A stretch of DNA of 18,805 bases from Bacillota bacterium. Its GTDB lineage: Bacteria > Bacillota > Clostridia > Christensenellales > CAG-138. A model generated the notes under the pieces. The model was not told where the DNA came from, did not search any database, and saw only the letters and a list, made by a program, of their open reading frames with translations. Made by a program: the position numbers and the translations under genes. Shown here piece by piece: positions 8,502 through 15,754 of this stretch (positions are counted from its first letter, which is position 1; each line of letters begins with the position of its first letter). The stretch covers positions 1-18,805 of the forward strand of contig JAFABA010000233.1 of the NCBI GenBank assembly GCA_023426265.1, written 5' to 3'.

Positions 8502-8533
8502 ACGCAATCAGGCATAGAACATTGTTGTCGGAG

Positions 8534-8572
8534 GGCGGAAGGATGGCCTGTATTGCGGGCGATCCTTTCGCC
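8534..8572 (+). other. Intercistronic stem-loop between binding protein and aldo/keto reductase genes
   Basis: GGCGGAAGGAT (8534-8544) pairs with ATCCTTTCGCC (8562-8572): 11 bp with one G-U pair, and a 17-nt loop that can add an inner GCC/GGC pairing. No T-run follows, so it is not a standard terminator. In ABC importer operons a hairpin after the binding-protein gene often stabilises the upstream mRNA and lowers downstream expression; that role is inferred here. The 104-nt gap is the largest within this operon. Confidence 0.5.
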
Positions 8573-8605
8573 TCATCATATCCGCCATAGGAAAAGGAGA
8601 AGACA

Positions 8606-9586
8606 ATGCAGTATAAAAAAGTTTCAAGAATAAAGGAAGGAATCTCAGCGATCGGCATTGGCTGCTGGAACTTTGGAGGCGATTGGGATACCTCCAACGA
8701 TGATTCTGCCACAGCTATCATTCATGCCGCTATCGACAACGGCATTAACCTTTTTGACGTGGCTCCCGTATATGGTTGGCACCATGCCGAGCGGGTACTG
8801 GGCAAAGCCCTCCAGGGCGGCCTGCGCCAAAAGGTTTTGATCGCCTCCAAGTGCGGTCTGGTATGGGACGACAAGCATGTTACAGTCAACGATCTGTCCC
8901 GGGCGAATATCCTGCGGGAGATCGACGAAAGCCTGGAGCGGCTCGGGACCGATTATATCGATATTTATCAACTGCATTGGCCCGATCCTAAAACGCCTAT
9001 CGAAGAGACGGCCCAGGTACTCTCTGAGATTAAGAAGGCCGGAAAGATCCGCCATGTTGGGCTTTCGAATTTTTCCCAGAACGATGTGGAAACGTTCATG
9101 ACCATGATTGATATCGATTCCCAGCAGGGGCTATACAACATGCTGGAGCGAAATGCCACAAGTTATCACAACATCCCCCTGGCCTATCGAACGGAAAAGG
9201 AAATGCTGCCCACCGTAAAAAAATATGGCCAGGCATTCCTCCCCTACAGTCCCCTGTTCCAAGGCCTGCTAGCCGGTAAATTTAAGCTGGAGAATAACTT
9301 CTCCGCCCGGGATATCCGCAATGAAAACCCGAAGCTTTCGGGCGAAACCTTCAGGTTTTACTATCAGGGGTATGAAAAGATCAAAGCCGTGGCCGATGGA
9401 TTGGGCAAGCCGGTCAATGAGCTGGCAATTAACTGGTTACGCCAAAAGGCCGAAGTTACTGCAATTATAGGGGGCGCCTCCTCCATCGCCCAGTTGGAAA
9501 AGAACATCAAGGCGATTGCGTGGGATATCCCCGCGGATGCTTTGGCCACGTTGGAGACCATACTGTCTCCCTATGAAAATAAATAG
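8606..9586 (+). CDS. Aldo/keto reductase, IolS/YajO-like
   Basis: A 326-aa cytoplasmic NAD(P)-dependent oxidoreductase of the TIM-barrel AKR superfamily. The full catalytic tetrad is visible: Asp51 in LFDVAPVYG, Tyr56, Lys82 in VLIASKCGL, His124 in IYQLHWPDP. SNFS and the C-terminal IIGGASSIAQLEKNIKAI segment match the cofactor-binding end of the family. Sequence style is closest to IolS-type proteins, whose substrates are often sugars or inositol-related compounds. AAGGAG sits correctly before ATG 8606. Its place after the importer and before the VOC gene suggests it oxidises or reduces the imported sugar on the way to KDG, for example aldose to lactone; this is inference. Confidence 0.88.
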   Translation: MQYKKVSRIKEGISAIGIGCWNFGGDWDTSNDDSATAIIHAAIDNGINLFDVAPVYGWHHAERVLGKALQGGLRQKVLIASKCGLVWDDKHVTVNDLSRANILREIDESLERLGTDYIDIYQLHWPDPKTPIEETAQVLSEIKKAGKIRHVGLSNFSQNDVETFMTMIDIDSQQGLYNMLERNATSYHNIPLAYRTEKEMLPTVKKYGQAFLPYSPLFQGLLAGKFKLENNFSARDIRNENPKLSGETFRFYYQGYEKIKAVADGLGKPVNELAINWLRQKAEVTAIIGGASSIAQLEKNIKAIAWDIPADALATLETILSPYENK

Positions 9587-9599
9587 GAAGGGGTCTCAC

Positions 9600-9995
9600 A
9601 TGAAAGAGCTTTTGACGGGTTTTCACCATATCGGGCTTCCCACTACAGATATGATTGGCACGATCAAGTTCTATGAATCCCTGGGTGGCCAAGTAGTCAT
9701 GGAGAAAAATGATGTGGACGAGGGCCGCCCTATTCGGGTGGTACACATTTTGTTGAGTGCTTTAAAGCTGGAGATCTATGAGCGGCTGGAGTCTGCCGGT
9801 ATGCCCGGCGCATTTGATCATATCGCAATCGAGGTGAGCGATGTGGATGCCGCTTATGCCAAGTGCAAGGCTATGGGAATGCGTTTTATGGAGGACGGCG
9901 TGAACACCTCTTCCTATTGGCCTCCTGATAACCTGCGCTGGTTCATCGTATATGGCGTGAACGGAGAAAAGGTTGAATTCGCACAAAAAGGTTGA
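9600..9995 (+). CDS. VOC (glyoxalase/bleomycin-resistance fold) family protein
   Basis: A 131-aa single-chain vicinal-oxygen-chelate protein with two beta-alpha-beta-beta-beta halves. Likely metal ligands are His9/His10 (GFHHIGLPTTDM), Glu58 or Glu61 (LEIYERL), His74 (FDHIAIEVSDVDAAY) and Glu126 (GEKVEFAQKG). These are in the usual places for a divalent-metal isomerase, epimerase, lyase or dioxygenase. GGAAGGGG at 9586-9593 is well placed for this ATG, 13 nt after the reductase stop, so it is in the same operon. It is too general a fold to assign a reaction. Given the neighbours, a role in converting a keto-sugar or sugar-acid intermediate, or removing methylglyoxal formed by the pathway, are both possible. 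Confidence 0.85.
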   Translation: MKELLTGFHHIGLPTTDMIGTIKFYESLGGQVVMEKNDVDEGRPIRVVHILLSALKLEIYERLESAGMPGAFDHIAIEVSDVDAAYAKCKAMGMRFMEDGVNTSSYWPPDNLRWFIVYGVNGEKVEFAQKG

Positions 9996-10004
9996 TCCTA
10001 TAAT

Positions 10005-10038
10005 GGAAGCGGCTGAGCATGATTGCTTAGCCGCTTTC
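10005..10038. terminator. Strong hairpin closing the kdg operon, convergent with kdpE
   Basis: GGAAGCGGCTGAGCA (10005-10019), loop TGAT, TGCTTAGCCGCTTTC (10024-10038): a 15-bp stem with two G-U pairs. It sits between convergent gene ends (9995 and 10072). It lacks a long T-tract on either side, so termination is likely but less certain than for the 1907-1932 hairpin. Confidence 0.6.
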
Positions 10039-10071
10039 AAAACGAAGCATCGCTCTATGGCTTCATATCGA

Positions 10072-10788
10072 TTAAACCGACTTTCCGTCGTCGCCCACGC
10101 GTAGCATCCGGTAACCGACGCCGATATGTGTTTGAATGTACTTCGGCTGAGAAGGCGTTTTTTCCACCTTCTTTCGCAAGGTCGCCATAAAAACGCGCAA
10201 GGCGGGAATGTCGCTGGAATAATTGCCCCAGACCTCATGAAGGATAAAATTATGCGTCAGGACTTTTCCTACATTTTTGGCCAGCAGGCACAGAAGCTTA
10301 TATTCCATGGGCGTCAGGTGAATTTCATCTCCGTCGAGCCATGTGCAGCCCGCCGCGTAATCGATCTTCAAATTCCCATTTGTGAATACGGTCGCATCCT
10401 TCTGCAGCTTTTCATTGTCATAACGGACCCTGCGCAGGCTGACCCGAAGCCGCGCAAGCAATTCCTCCACGCTGAACGGCTTTGTCAGATAATCATCCGC
10501 GCCGGCGTCCAGCGCGTCGATCTTATCGCGGTCCTCGCTGCGGGCGCTTACCACGATGATGGGCATTTTTGACCATGCCCGGACCCTTTTGATAATATCC
10601 ACGCCGTCCATATCCGGAAGCCCCAGATCCAGGATCATAATATCCGGCTGCTTGGAAACGGCCGCAAGAATGGAGCCTTCGCCCGTTCCGACCGTATGGT
10701 ACTGATACCCCTGCGTTTCCAGCGTTGTGGTAATCAACTTGCGAATCGCCGTATCATCCTCCACCACAAGGATCAGGGGTTTATTCAT
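10072..10788 (-). CDS. kdpE: Response regulator KdpE (OmpR/PhoB family)
   Basis: A 238-aa DNA-binding regulator activating the K+ transporter operon. The receiver domain (1-120) has the acidic pair Asp11/Asp12, phospho-acceptor Asp54 (MILDLGLPD), Ser81 and Lys103 (LTKPF). The C-terminal winged helix (about 130-230) has LTPMEYKLLCLLAKNVGKVLTH, ALRVFMATLRKKVE and IQTHIGVGYRM, which match KdpE. The start overlaps the end of kdpD by 8 nt, and a GGAGG site inside kdpD is correctly spaced, showing translational coupling. On the minus strand, divergent from kdpFABC, so these two regulators are not co-transcribed with the pump. Confidence 0.95.
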   Translation of the reverse strand: MNKPLILVVEDDTAIRKLITTTLETQGYQYHTVGTGEGSILAAVSKQPDIMILDLGLPDMDGVDIIKRVRAWSKMPIIVVSARSEDRDKIDALDAGADDYLTKPFSVEELLARLRVSLRRVRYDNEKLQKDATVFTNGNLKIDYAAGCTWLDGDEIHLTPMEYKLLCLLAKNVGKVLTHNFILHEVWGNYSSDIPALRVFMATLRKKVEKTPSQPKYIQTHIGVGYRMLRVGDDGKSV

Positions 10789-13480
10789 GTATGTTCACCT
10801 CCTCAGCCTGCAGCGTAAAGCAAAACACCGTTCCGTGCGGGACATTGTCTTTGACCTGGATTTTCCCGCCGTGGGCGTCAACAATCGATTTGCACAGGGA
10901 AAGTCCCAGCCCAAGGCCGCGCCGGCCATCTCCCCGGACATTGTCCGCCGTATAGAACATATCGAACAGTTTGGCCTTCGCTTCGTCCGATATGCCCGGG
11001 CCGTCATCGGATATTTCCACAAGCGCCATCTGTTTTTCACGGCGCGCCGAAATAATTACTCTCGAGCCGGGCGGCGTATACTGGATAGCGTTGTCCACAA
11101 TGTTGATCAATACCTGAATAATGAGCCGGGAATCCATTTTGGCCATAAGGAGTTCGTCGTCCAGAACGGTTTCGATCGTATGCTCCGCGCTTTTTCGGTT
11201 GACATGGAGCAGCGCTTCCGTGATCACCTCCTCTAGAAGCTCGGGCTGCAAATTCAGGTTCAGCGTCCCGTTGTCTATTCGGGTAATGGAAAGCAGGTTC
11301 TCCACCAGATTGATGAGCCACATGGAATCGTCGTAAATATCCGTATAGAGACCCTTCTTTTGCGTTTCGCTCAGGACTTCGGAATTCCCCATGAGAACGC
11401 CCGCATTGCCCGAAATGCTCGTAAGCGGGGTGCGCAAATCGTGGGAAATCGCCCGGAGCAGGTTGGCGCGGAGCTGTTCCTGCTGGATCTGCATGGAAAT
11501 CTGTTTTTGCGTTTCGTTCAGCCATTCTTTTTCCAGCGCCAACGCACATTCTCCCAGCATCGCAATCATCAGGCTCTTTTCGAACATGTCTAAAGGCGCT
11601 TCTTTTTCCATGACAATTCCCGCAACGGCAAATACCCTGTCTCTCCCGCGTACAGCAAGATACAGACATTTGGCGGCAGACAGCGTATTCGTTGTAGCGC
11701 CCGCCCGTTTGTTGTTTTTATACACCCATTCCGCCACCGCGCGCTCATCGATCCGAAGATAACGCTCGGGGTCAGCCTCCGAGCCTTCTTTTAAAAAAAC
11801 CATCGGCTCGGACAACGTGTTCTGCCGTACAGAATAGAAAATTACGGTCCTGTTGAGCAGCTTTAACAGCTGCCGCGCCGTTTCATTTAAGATTTCCGAT
11901 TGATCCACCGCCTGCTGCAATTTGCGGCTTGTCTCCAAAAGCACCTCGGTGCGGTAGGCCTTTTGCGCGGATTGCCGCGCCTGCTCTTTTACCCGCTTTG
12001 TCAGCGTGCTGGTGATAAGTGCGGCCGCGAGCATAACAAGAAACGTGATGGGATACCCCGGGCCGGTTGCTTCAAAAGAAAAATGGGGATGGGTAAATAA
12101 AAAATTGAATATCAGCACACTCAAAACCGAGGAGACCGCGCTGTATATGCGGCCCCTTGTCACGATTGCACTGAGCAGCACGCCCAAGATATAGACCGTG
12201 ATAATATTTGCTTCGCTAAACCCCATGGAGTCAAACCATAGCCCGATCAACGTGCAAAGAATCAGGATTCCAAGAGATCTGCCCGTATCGGTGAGCGACA
12301 GGCCCGCAGGATTTGCGAATTTGAGCTTTCTTATATAAAAGGACGATTGCGTATCGGGAATAATGTAGATATCCAGATTGGGCGCAAGCGTGGTCAGCCT
12401 ATCCACAAAATTGGTTCTTCCGACCCATCTTTTTCTATGGCTCGAACGCCCAATAACGATCTTCGATACGCGGCTTACTGTGGCGTATTCGGCGATCTGT
12501 GCAGGGATATCCTCCCCATACACGGTTGCGATCTGCGCGCCAAGCTGCTCGGCCAGCCTTACATTTTCCCGCAACCCGGTCTTATTTGGGTCGGACAGTT
12601 CCTGCGTTTCCGGCGTTTCCACAAACAGCGCGGTAAACGTGCCGTGAAAAGCGTCCGCCATTCTGGCTGCCGTACGGATTACCTTGGCGTTGGAGGGAGC
12701 GGGCGACAGACAGACGAGAATATGCTCATTGGTATAGGAACCTCCGCTTTTGTGCTGCTCGCTTTTGAGCGCCGCTACCCGGTTCACCTGATCCGCCGTG
12801 CGCCGCAGCGCGATTTCGCGCAGAGCGATCAGCCTCTCCTTGGTAAAAAAGTGAGTGAGCGCCCTTTGCGCCTGTTCTTCGCGGTAAATCTTTCCCTTAT
12901 TTAGGCGTTCAATCAGATCGTCCGGCTCAATATCCACAAGTTCAATCTGGTCGGCGCTATCAAATACGCTGTCCGGGATGCGTTCGCGCACGGTAACGCC
13001 CGTGATGGACGCTACGACGTCATTGAGGCTTTCGATATGCTGCACATTGATTGTGGAATAAACATCGATTCCCGCACGCAGCAATTCTTCAACATCCTGA
13101 TATCTCTTTTTGTGGCGGCAGCCCTGCGCGTTTGTGTGGGCCAGCTCATCCACCAGAATAAGCTCGGGCCTTCTGCGGATGGCGCCATCCAGATCAAACT
13201 CTCTTAACGTAACTCCCCGGTATGCGATTTCAAGGGAAGGCAGCGCCTCCAGCCCTTCCATAAGGGCTATTGTTTCCGGGCGGACATGCGGCTCCACGTA
13301 ACCGGCCACCACATCGATTCCGTTTTTTTGCGCTTCATGGGCATCATTGAGCATGGCGCAGGTCTTGCCAACACCGGCGGCATAACCGAAGTAAATCCGC
13401 AATTTGCCGCGATTTTTTTCGGCTGGCACAGTTGAAAGCTGTTTTAAGAGCTTAACGGAATCGGTCTGATTGACGGCCAC
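10781..13480 (-). CDS. kdpD: Sensor histidine kinase KdpD
   Basis: An 899-aa membrane sensor for K+ limitation. Domain order: KdpD N-terminal ATP-binding domain (about 24-235) with Walker A GYAAGVGKT (32-40) and ELILVDELAHTNAQG (106-120); universal-stress-protein-like domain (251-375); DUF4118 transmembrane block with about four helices (402-492); GAF-like region (515-650); HisKA with phospho-acceptor His680 (RAISHDLRTPLTSI); HATPase with NIVDNAIQYTPPG, DDGPGI and GLGLGLSL. Size is the standard 890-900. Start is GTG at 13480 with AAGGAGG 9 nt before it. The Usp domain contains LSPAPSN (258-264) and FTALF (282-286), resembling the SxS...FTAxY motif reported for c-di-AMP binding in S. aureus KdpD, though the serine spacing differs. 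Followed by overlapping kdpE. Confidence 0.96.
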   Translation of the reverse strand: MAVNQTDSVKLLKQLSTVPAEKNRGKLRIYFGYAAGVGKTCAMLNDAHEAQKNGIDVVAGYVEPHVRPETIALMEGLEALPSLEIAYRGVTLREFDLDGAIRRRPELILVDELAHTNAQGCRHKKRYQDVEELLRAGIDVYSTINVQHIESLNDVVASITGVTVRERIPDSVFDSADQIELVDIEPDDLIERLNKGKIYREEQAQRALTHFFTKERLIALREIALRRTADQVNRVAALKSEQHKSGGSYTNEHILVCLSPAPSNAKVIRTAARMADAFHGTFTALFVETPETQELSDPNKTGLRENVRLAEQLGAQIATVYGEDIPAQIAEYATVSRVSKIVIGRSSHRKRWVGRTNFVDRLTTLAPNLDIYIIPDTQSSFYIRKLKFANPAGLSLTDTGRSLGILILCTLIGLWFDSMGFSEANIITVYILGVLLSAIVTRGRIYSAVSSVLSVLIFNFLFTHPHFSFEATGPGYPITFLVMLAAALITSTLTKRVKEQARQSAQKAYRTEVLLETSRKLQQAVDQSEILNETARQLLKLLNRTVIFYSVRQNTLSEPMVFLKEGSEADPERYLRIDERAVAEWVYKNNKRAGATTNTLSAAKCLYLAVRGRDRVFAVAGIVMEKEAPLDMFEKSLMIAMLGECALALEKEWLNETQKQISMQIQQEQLRANLLRAISHDLRTPLTSISGNAGVLMGNSEVLSETQKKGLYTDIYDDSMWLINLVENLLSITRIDNGTLNLNLQPELLEEVITEALLHVNRKSAEHTIETVLDDELLMAKMDSRLIIQVLINIVDNAIQYTPPGSRVIISARREKQMALVEISDDGPGISDEAKAKLFDMFYTADNVRGDGRRGLGLGLSLCKSIVDAHGGKIQVKDNVPHGTVFCFTLQAEEVNIHE

Positions 13481-13819
13481 CTCAATATGCCTCCTTTCTT
13501 AATAGAATGTGCTTTTAGCATAATATAACACAGGCGAAATTACTGTTGCATTATGACTTCGCGCATGACATTAAGATCGTATAAAGATAATTCTGCGCAA
13601 TTTTCAAAGCCGATAAGCCACGTTCTCCCTGCAGATAATAGCTATGCCTTTTGTGAAAAGGGGATAGGCTATGAGCGCTGCCTGCAATATAGAAAAACGG
13701 TTCAAATATGTACAGGCGAGGAGTCTTAATATGGTTTTAATGCGCCCATGGAAACCCTAATCCCGAACTAATGACTTAGGTGCTAGAGTAAATAACAAGC
13801 CTATGAAGGAGGTATCGGG
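13481..13819. promoter_or_regulatory. Divergent kdpD / kdpF-operon control region
   Basis: A 339-nt gene-free region with promoters for both directions. For the plus strand, TATAAA (13580-13585) and the overlapping GATAAT (13586-13591) are the best -10 candidates; neither has a good -35, as expected for a promoter needing an activator such as KdpE. For the minus strand an AT-rich block (13514-13530) holds TATTAT-like -10 sequences, again without a clear -35. If transcription starts near 13593 the operon has a leader of about 225 nt, which contains the folded segment described separately. I could not identify a KdpE box with confidence. Confidence 0.45.
13642..13804 (+). ncRNA. Possible structured leader RNA of the kdp operon
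   Basis: ATAGGCT (13664-13670) pairs perfectly with AGCCTAT (13798-13804), which ends 1 nt before the AAGGAGG site at 13806-13812. Directly inside it, ATGAGCGC (13671-13678) pairs with GCGCCCAT (13742-13749) with one A-C mismatch, stacking on the first helix. Inner hairpins GCCTG/CAGGC (13680-13684, 13713-13717) and CCTAA/TTAGG (13756-13760, 13776-13780) complete a branched fold. A competing hairpin CCTTTT-GTG-AAAAGG (13647-13661), extended by CTAT/ATAG (13642-13645, 13664-13667), would use part of the closing helix. This layout is what a regulatory RNA needs, but single helices this long also occur by chance, and I do not recognise a riboswitch family consensus. No terminator T-run is seen, so control would be translational. 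Confidence 0.3.
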
Positions 13820-13912
13820 ATGGATCTGTTCATGATCGGCATTCTGGCAATTTGCTTTTTGCTGCTGAAATGGTTTGCCGATTGGTGCGCGCGCCAGGTT
13901 GAAAAATCATAG
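13820..13912 (+). CDS. Small single-pass membrane peptide preceding kdpF (30 aa)
   Basis: ATG at 13820 follows a perfect AAGGAGG (13806-13812) with 7-nt spacing, and the ORF ends with TAG at 13910-13912. The peptide begins MDLFMIGILAICFLLLKW and continues FADWCARQVEKS: a membrane helix (about residues 3-19) with a positively charged C-terminal side. It is the first gene of the kdp operon, 13 nt before kdpF. Its ribosome binding site is among the best in the window, which argues that it is translated. The function is unknown; by position it may be a KdpF-like accessory subunit or stability factor of the Kdp complex. Too short for normal gene finders. Confidence 0.7.
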   Translation: MDLFMIGILAICFLLLKWFADWCARQVEKS

Positions 13913-13925
13913 AGGGGATGATTTT

Positions 13926-14003
13926 ATGATAATTCTTGGGATTTTAACAGTGGGGCTGGGAGCGTATTTGGTGTACGCACTGGTGAATCCCGAAAAGTTT
14001 TAG
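13926..14003 (+). CDS. kdpF: K+-transporting ATPase small subunit KdpF (25 aa)
   Basis: The peptide begins MIILGILTVGLGAYLVYALV and ends NPEKF. It is a single membrane helix with the GAYLVYALVNPEKF ending that corresponds to GYLVYALINAEAF of E. coli KdpF. GAGGGG at 13912-13917 gives 8-nt spacing to ATG 13926. KdpF stabilises the KdpFABC complex in the membrane. Directly followed by kdpA, 21 nt later. Confidence 0.92.
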   Translation: MIILGILTVGLGAYLVYALVNPEKF

Positions 14004-14024
14004 CGGGAAGGTGGAGTGAAAAAT

Positions 14025-15737
14025 ATGCTGCAAATACTCATATTTTTAGCAGTCTTTATTGCCGTTATCTTCCCCATGGGAAAATACCTCTATCATATTG
14101 CGCTCGGTAAGCATACCTTTGCCGATCCGGTTTTCGACCGGGTGGACAACACGATTTACCGGATATGCGGCATCGATCAAAAGGAAATGAACTGGAAGCA
14201 GTATGCAGTCTCCATGCTCGCCACCAATGCGATCATGATGTTCGTTGGATATCTGATCCTGCGGATTCAGTCCCTTCCGATTCTCAACCCAAACGGTATC
14301 GGGGGGATGGAGCCCAGCCTCTCATTCAACACTGTAATCAGTTTTATTACGAATACAAACCTCCAGCACTACTCCGGAGAATCCAGCCTCTCATATCTGA
14401 GCCAGATGCTGGTGATCATATTCATGATGTTCACCTCCGCAGCCACAGGATTTGCCGTAGCGATAGCCGCCATTCGCGGCCTTGCCGGAAAAGCAAAAAC
14501 CATGGGCAACTTCTATGCGGATCTTATCCGCATTACGACCCGCGTTCTTTTGCCGCTTTCCCTGTTGGTCGGCTTGGTGCTTGTTTCCCAGGGCGTCGTG
14601 CAGAACCTGTCCCCCAATGTAACGGTTCAGACCATTGAGGGAAAATATCAGGATATCGCAATGGGGCCGATGGCGGCGCTGGAATCGATCAAGCATATAG
14701 GAACCAATGGCGGCGGCTTCCTCGGAGCCAATTCAACCACGCCGTTTGAGAACCCCAACGTCCTGACCAATATGATCGAAATGCTGTCCATGATGCTTCT
14801 GCCCGGCGCCTGCGTTGTGATGTTCGGCCTCATGGTACGCAACCGCAAAAAGGAAGCCGCGAAAGGCATTGAAAAGAAGGTCCTGTTCGGCAGCGAAGCC
14901 AAGCCCATTTTTGCCGTCATGCTCATCATTCTCGTTGTGGGTATTGCTGTCTGCGTTGGGGCGGAACAGGCCGGAAACCCTGCGCTCGAGCAAGCCGGGT
15001 TGAGCCAAAGCATGGGCAACATGGAAGGCAAGGAAATGCGCTTCGGCATTGCCCAATCCTCGCTGTTTACCACTGTGACGACTGCTTTTACCACCGGCAG
15101 CATCAACAACATGCACGATACCCTGACGCCCATAGGCGGCATGGTTCCGCTGATCAACATGATGCTCAACCTGGTGTTCGGCGGCAAGGGCGTCGGGCTG
15201 ATGAACATGATTCTGTACGTGATCCTTACCGTATTCATCTGCGGGCTCATGGTGGGCCGCACGCCTGAGTATCTGGCAAAAAAGATCGAAGGAAGGGAAA
15301 TGAAGCTGACGGCGCTCGGCATCATCATCCACCCGCTGCTTATCTTGGCCTTCTCGGCGCTGGCTGTGGCCGTACCTGCTGGTTTGGCGGGGGTCACCAA
15401 CCCCGGCCATCACGGGCTGACGCAGGTGCTGTATGAATTTGCGTCATCAGCCGCAAACAACGGCTCCGGCTTCGAGGGACTGGCGGATAATACATATTTC
15501 TGGAATATCACAACCGGACTGGCCATGTTCTTCGGGCGTTACTTGTCCATCATCATTTCGCTGGCGATTGCAAGCTCGCTGATGCTTAAATCACCGGTCA
15601 GCGAATCCATCGGCACGTTAAGGACCGATACGAGGACGTTTACCATAGCGCTGCTCATGGTCGTTTTAATCATTGCCGCGCTGACATTCTTCCCGGCATT
15701 GATCCTTGGCCCGATTGCCGAGCATATGACCCTGTGA
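14025..15737 (+). CDS. kdpA: K+-transporting ATPase subunit A (K+ channel-like subunit)
   Basis: A 570-aa integral membrane protein that binds and conducts K+. The four pseudo-repeats of the selectivity filter are visible: ITNTNLQHYSGE (108-119), GTNGGGFLGANSTTPF (226-241), VTTAFTTGSINNMHDTLTP (351-369) and SAANNGSGFEG (475-485). DQKEMNWKQY (51-60) is a conserved KdpA loop. Hydrophobic segments throughout fit about ten membrane helices; length is normal. I chose ATG 14025, placed 8 nt after GGTGGAG; GTG at 14016 would add three residues but overlaps that site, so the N-terminus is uncertain by three residues. Second membrane subunit of the operon, 17 nt before kdpB. Confidence 0.96.
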   Translation: MLQILIFLAVFIAVIFPMGKYLYHIALGKHTFADPVFDRVDNTIYRICGIDQKEMNWKQYAVSMLATNAIMMFVGYLILRIQSLPILNPNGIGGMEPSLSFNTVISFITNTNLQHYSGESSLSYLSQMLVIIFMMFTSAATGFAVAIAAIRGLAGKAKTMGNFYADLIRITTRVLLPLSLLVGLVLVSQGVVQNLSPNVTVQTIEGKYQDIAMGPMAALESIKHIGTNGGGFLGANSTTPFENPNVLTNMIEMLSMMLLPGACVVMFGLMVRNRKKEAAKGIEKKVLFGSEAKPIFAVMLIILVVGIAVCVGAEQAGNPALEQAGLSQSMGNMEGKEMRFGIAQSSLFTTVTTAFTTGSINNMHDTLTPIGGMVPLINMMLNLVFGGKGVGLMNMILYVILTVFICGLMVGRTPEYLAKKIEGREMKLTALGIIIHPLLILAFSALAVAVPAGLAGVTNPGHHGLTQVLYEFASSAANNGSGFEGLADNTYFWNITTGLAMFFGRYLSIIISLAIASSLMLKSPVSESIGTLRTDTRTFTIALLMVVLIIAALTFFPALILGPIAEHMTL

Positions 15738-15754
15738 GCTGAGGAGGGAATTTT

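Noticed and set aside
7509..8507. Long minus-strand open frame of 332 codons opposite the binding-protein gene
   Set aside because: It is a shadow of a GC-rich, codon-biased gene: no ribosome binding site, composition with many His/Arg/Cys, and the plus-strand gene has a signal peptide and family motifs.
13664..13804. Known c-di-AMP (ydaO) or Mg2+ (M-box) riboswitch in the kdp leader
   Set aside because: I looked for the conserved blocks (GGAGGAACC and CCCGACAGCTAACTCC of ydaO, the GGTGAGGCTCC start of the M-box) and did not find them, so I list it only as an unclassified candidate structure.
14648..15413. Two overlapping minus-strand open frames opposite kdpA
   Set aside because: Shadows of a membrane-protein gene; the hydrophilic and Met-rich compositions are what reverse-complemented hydrophobic codons give.
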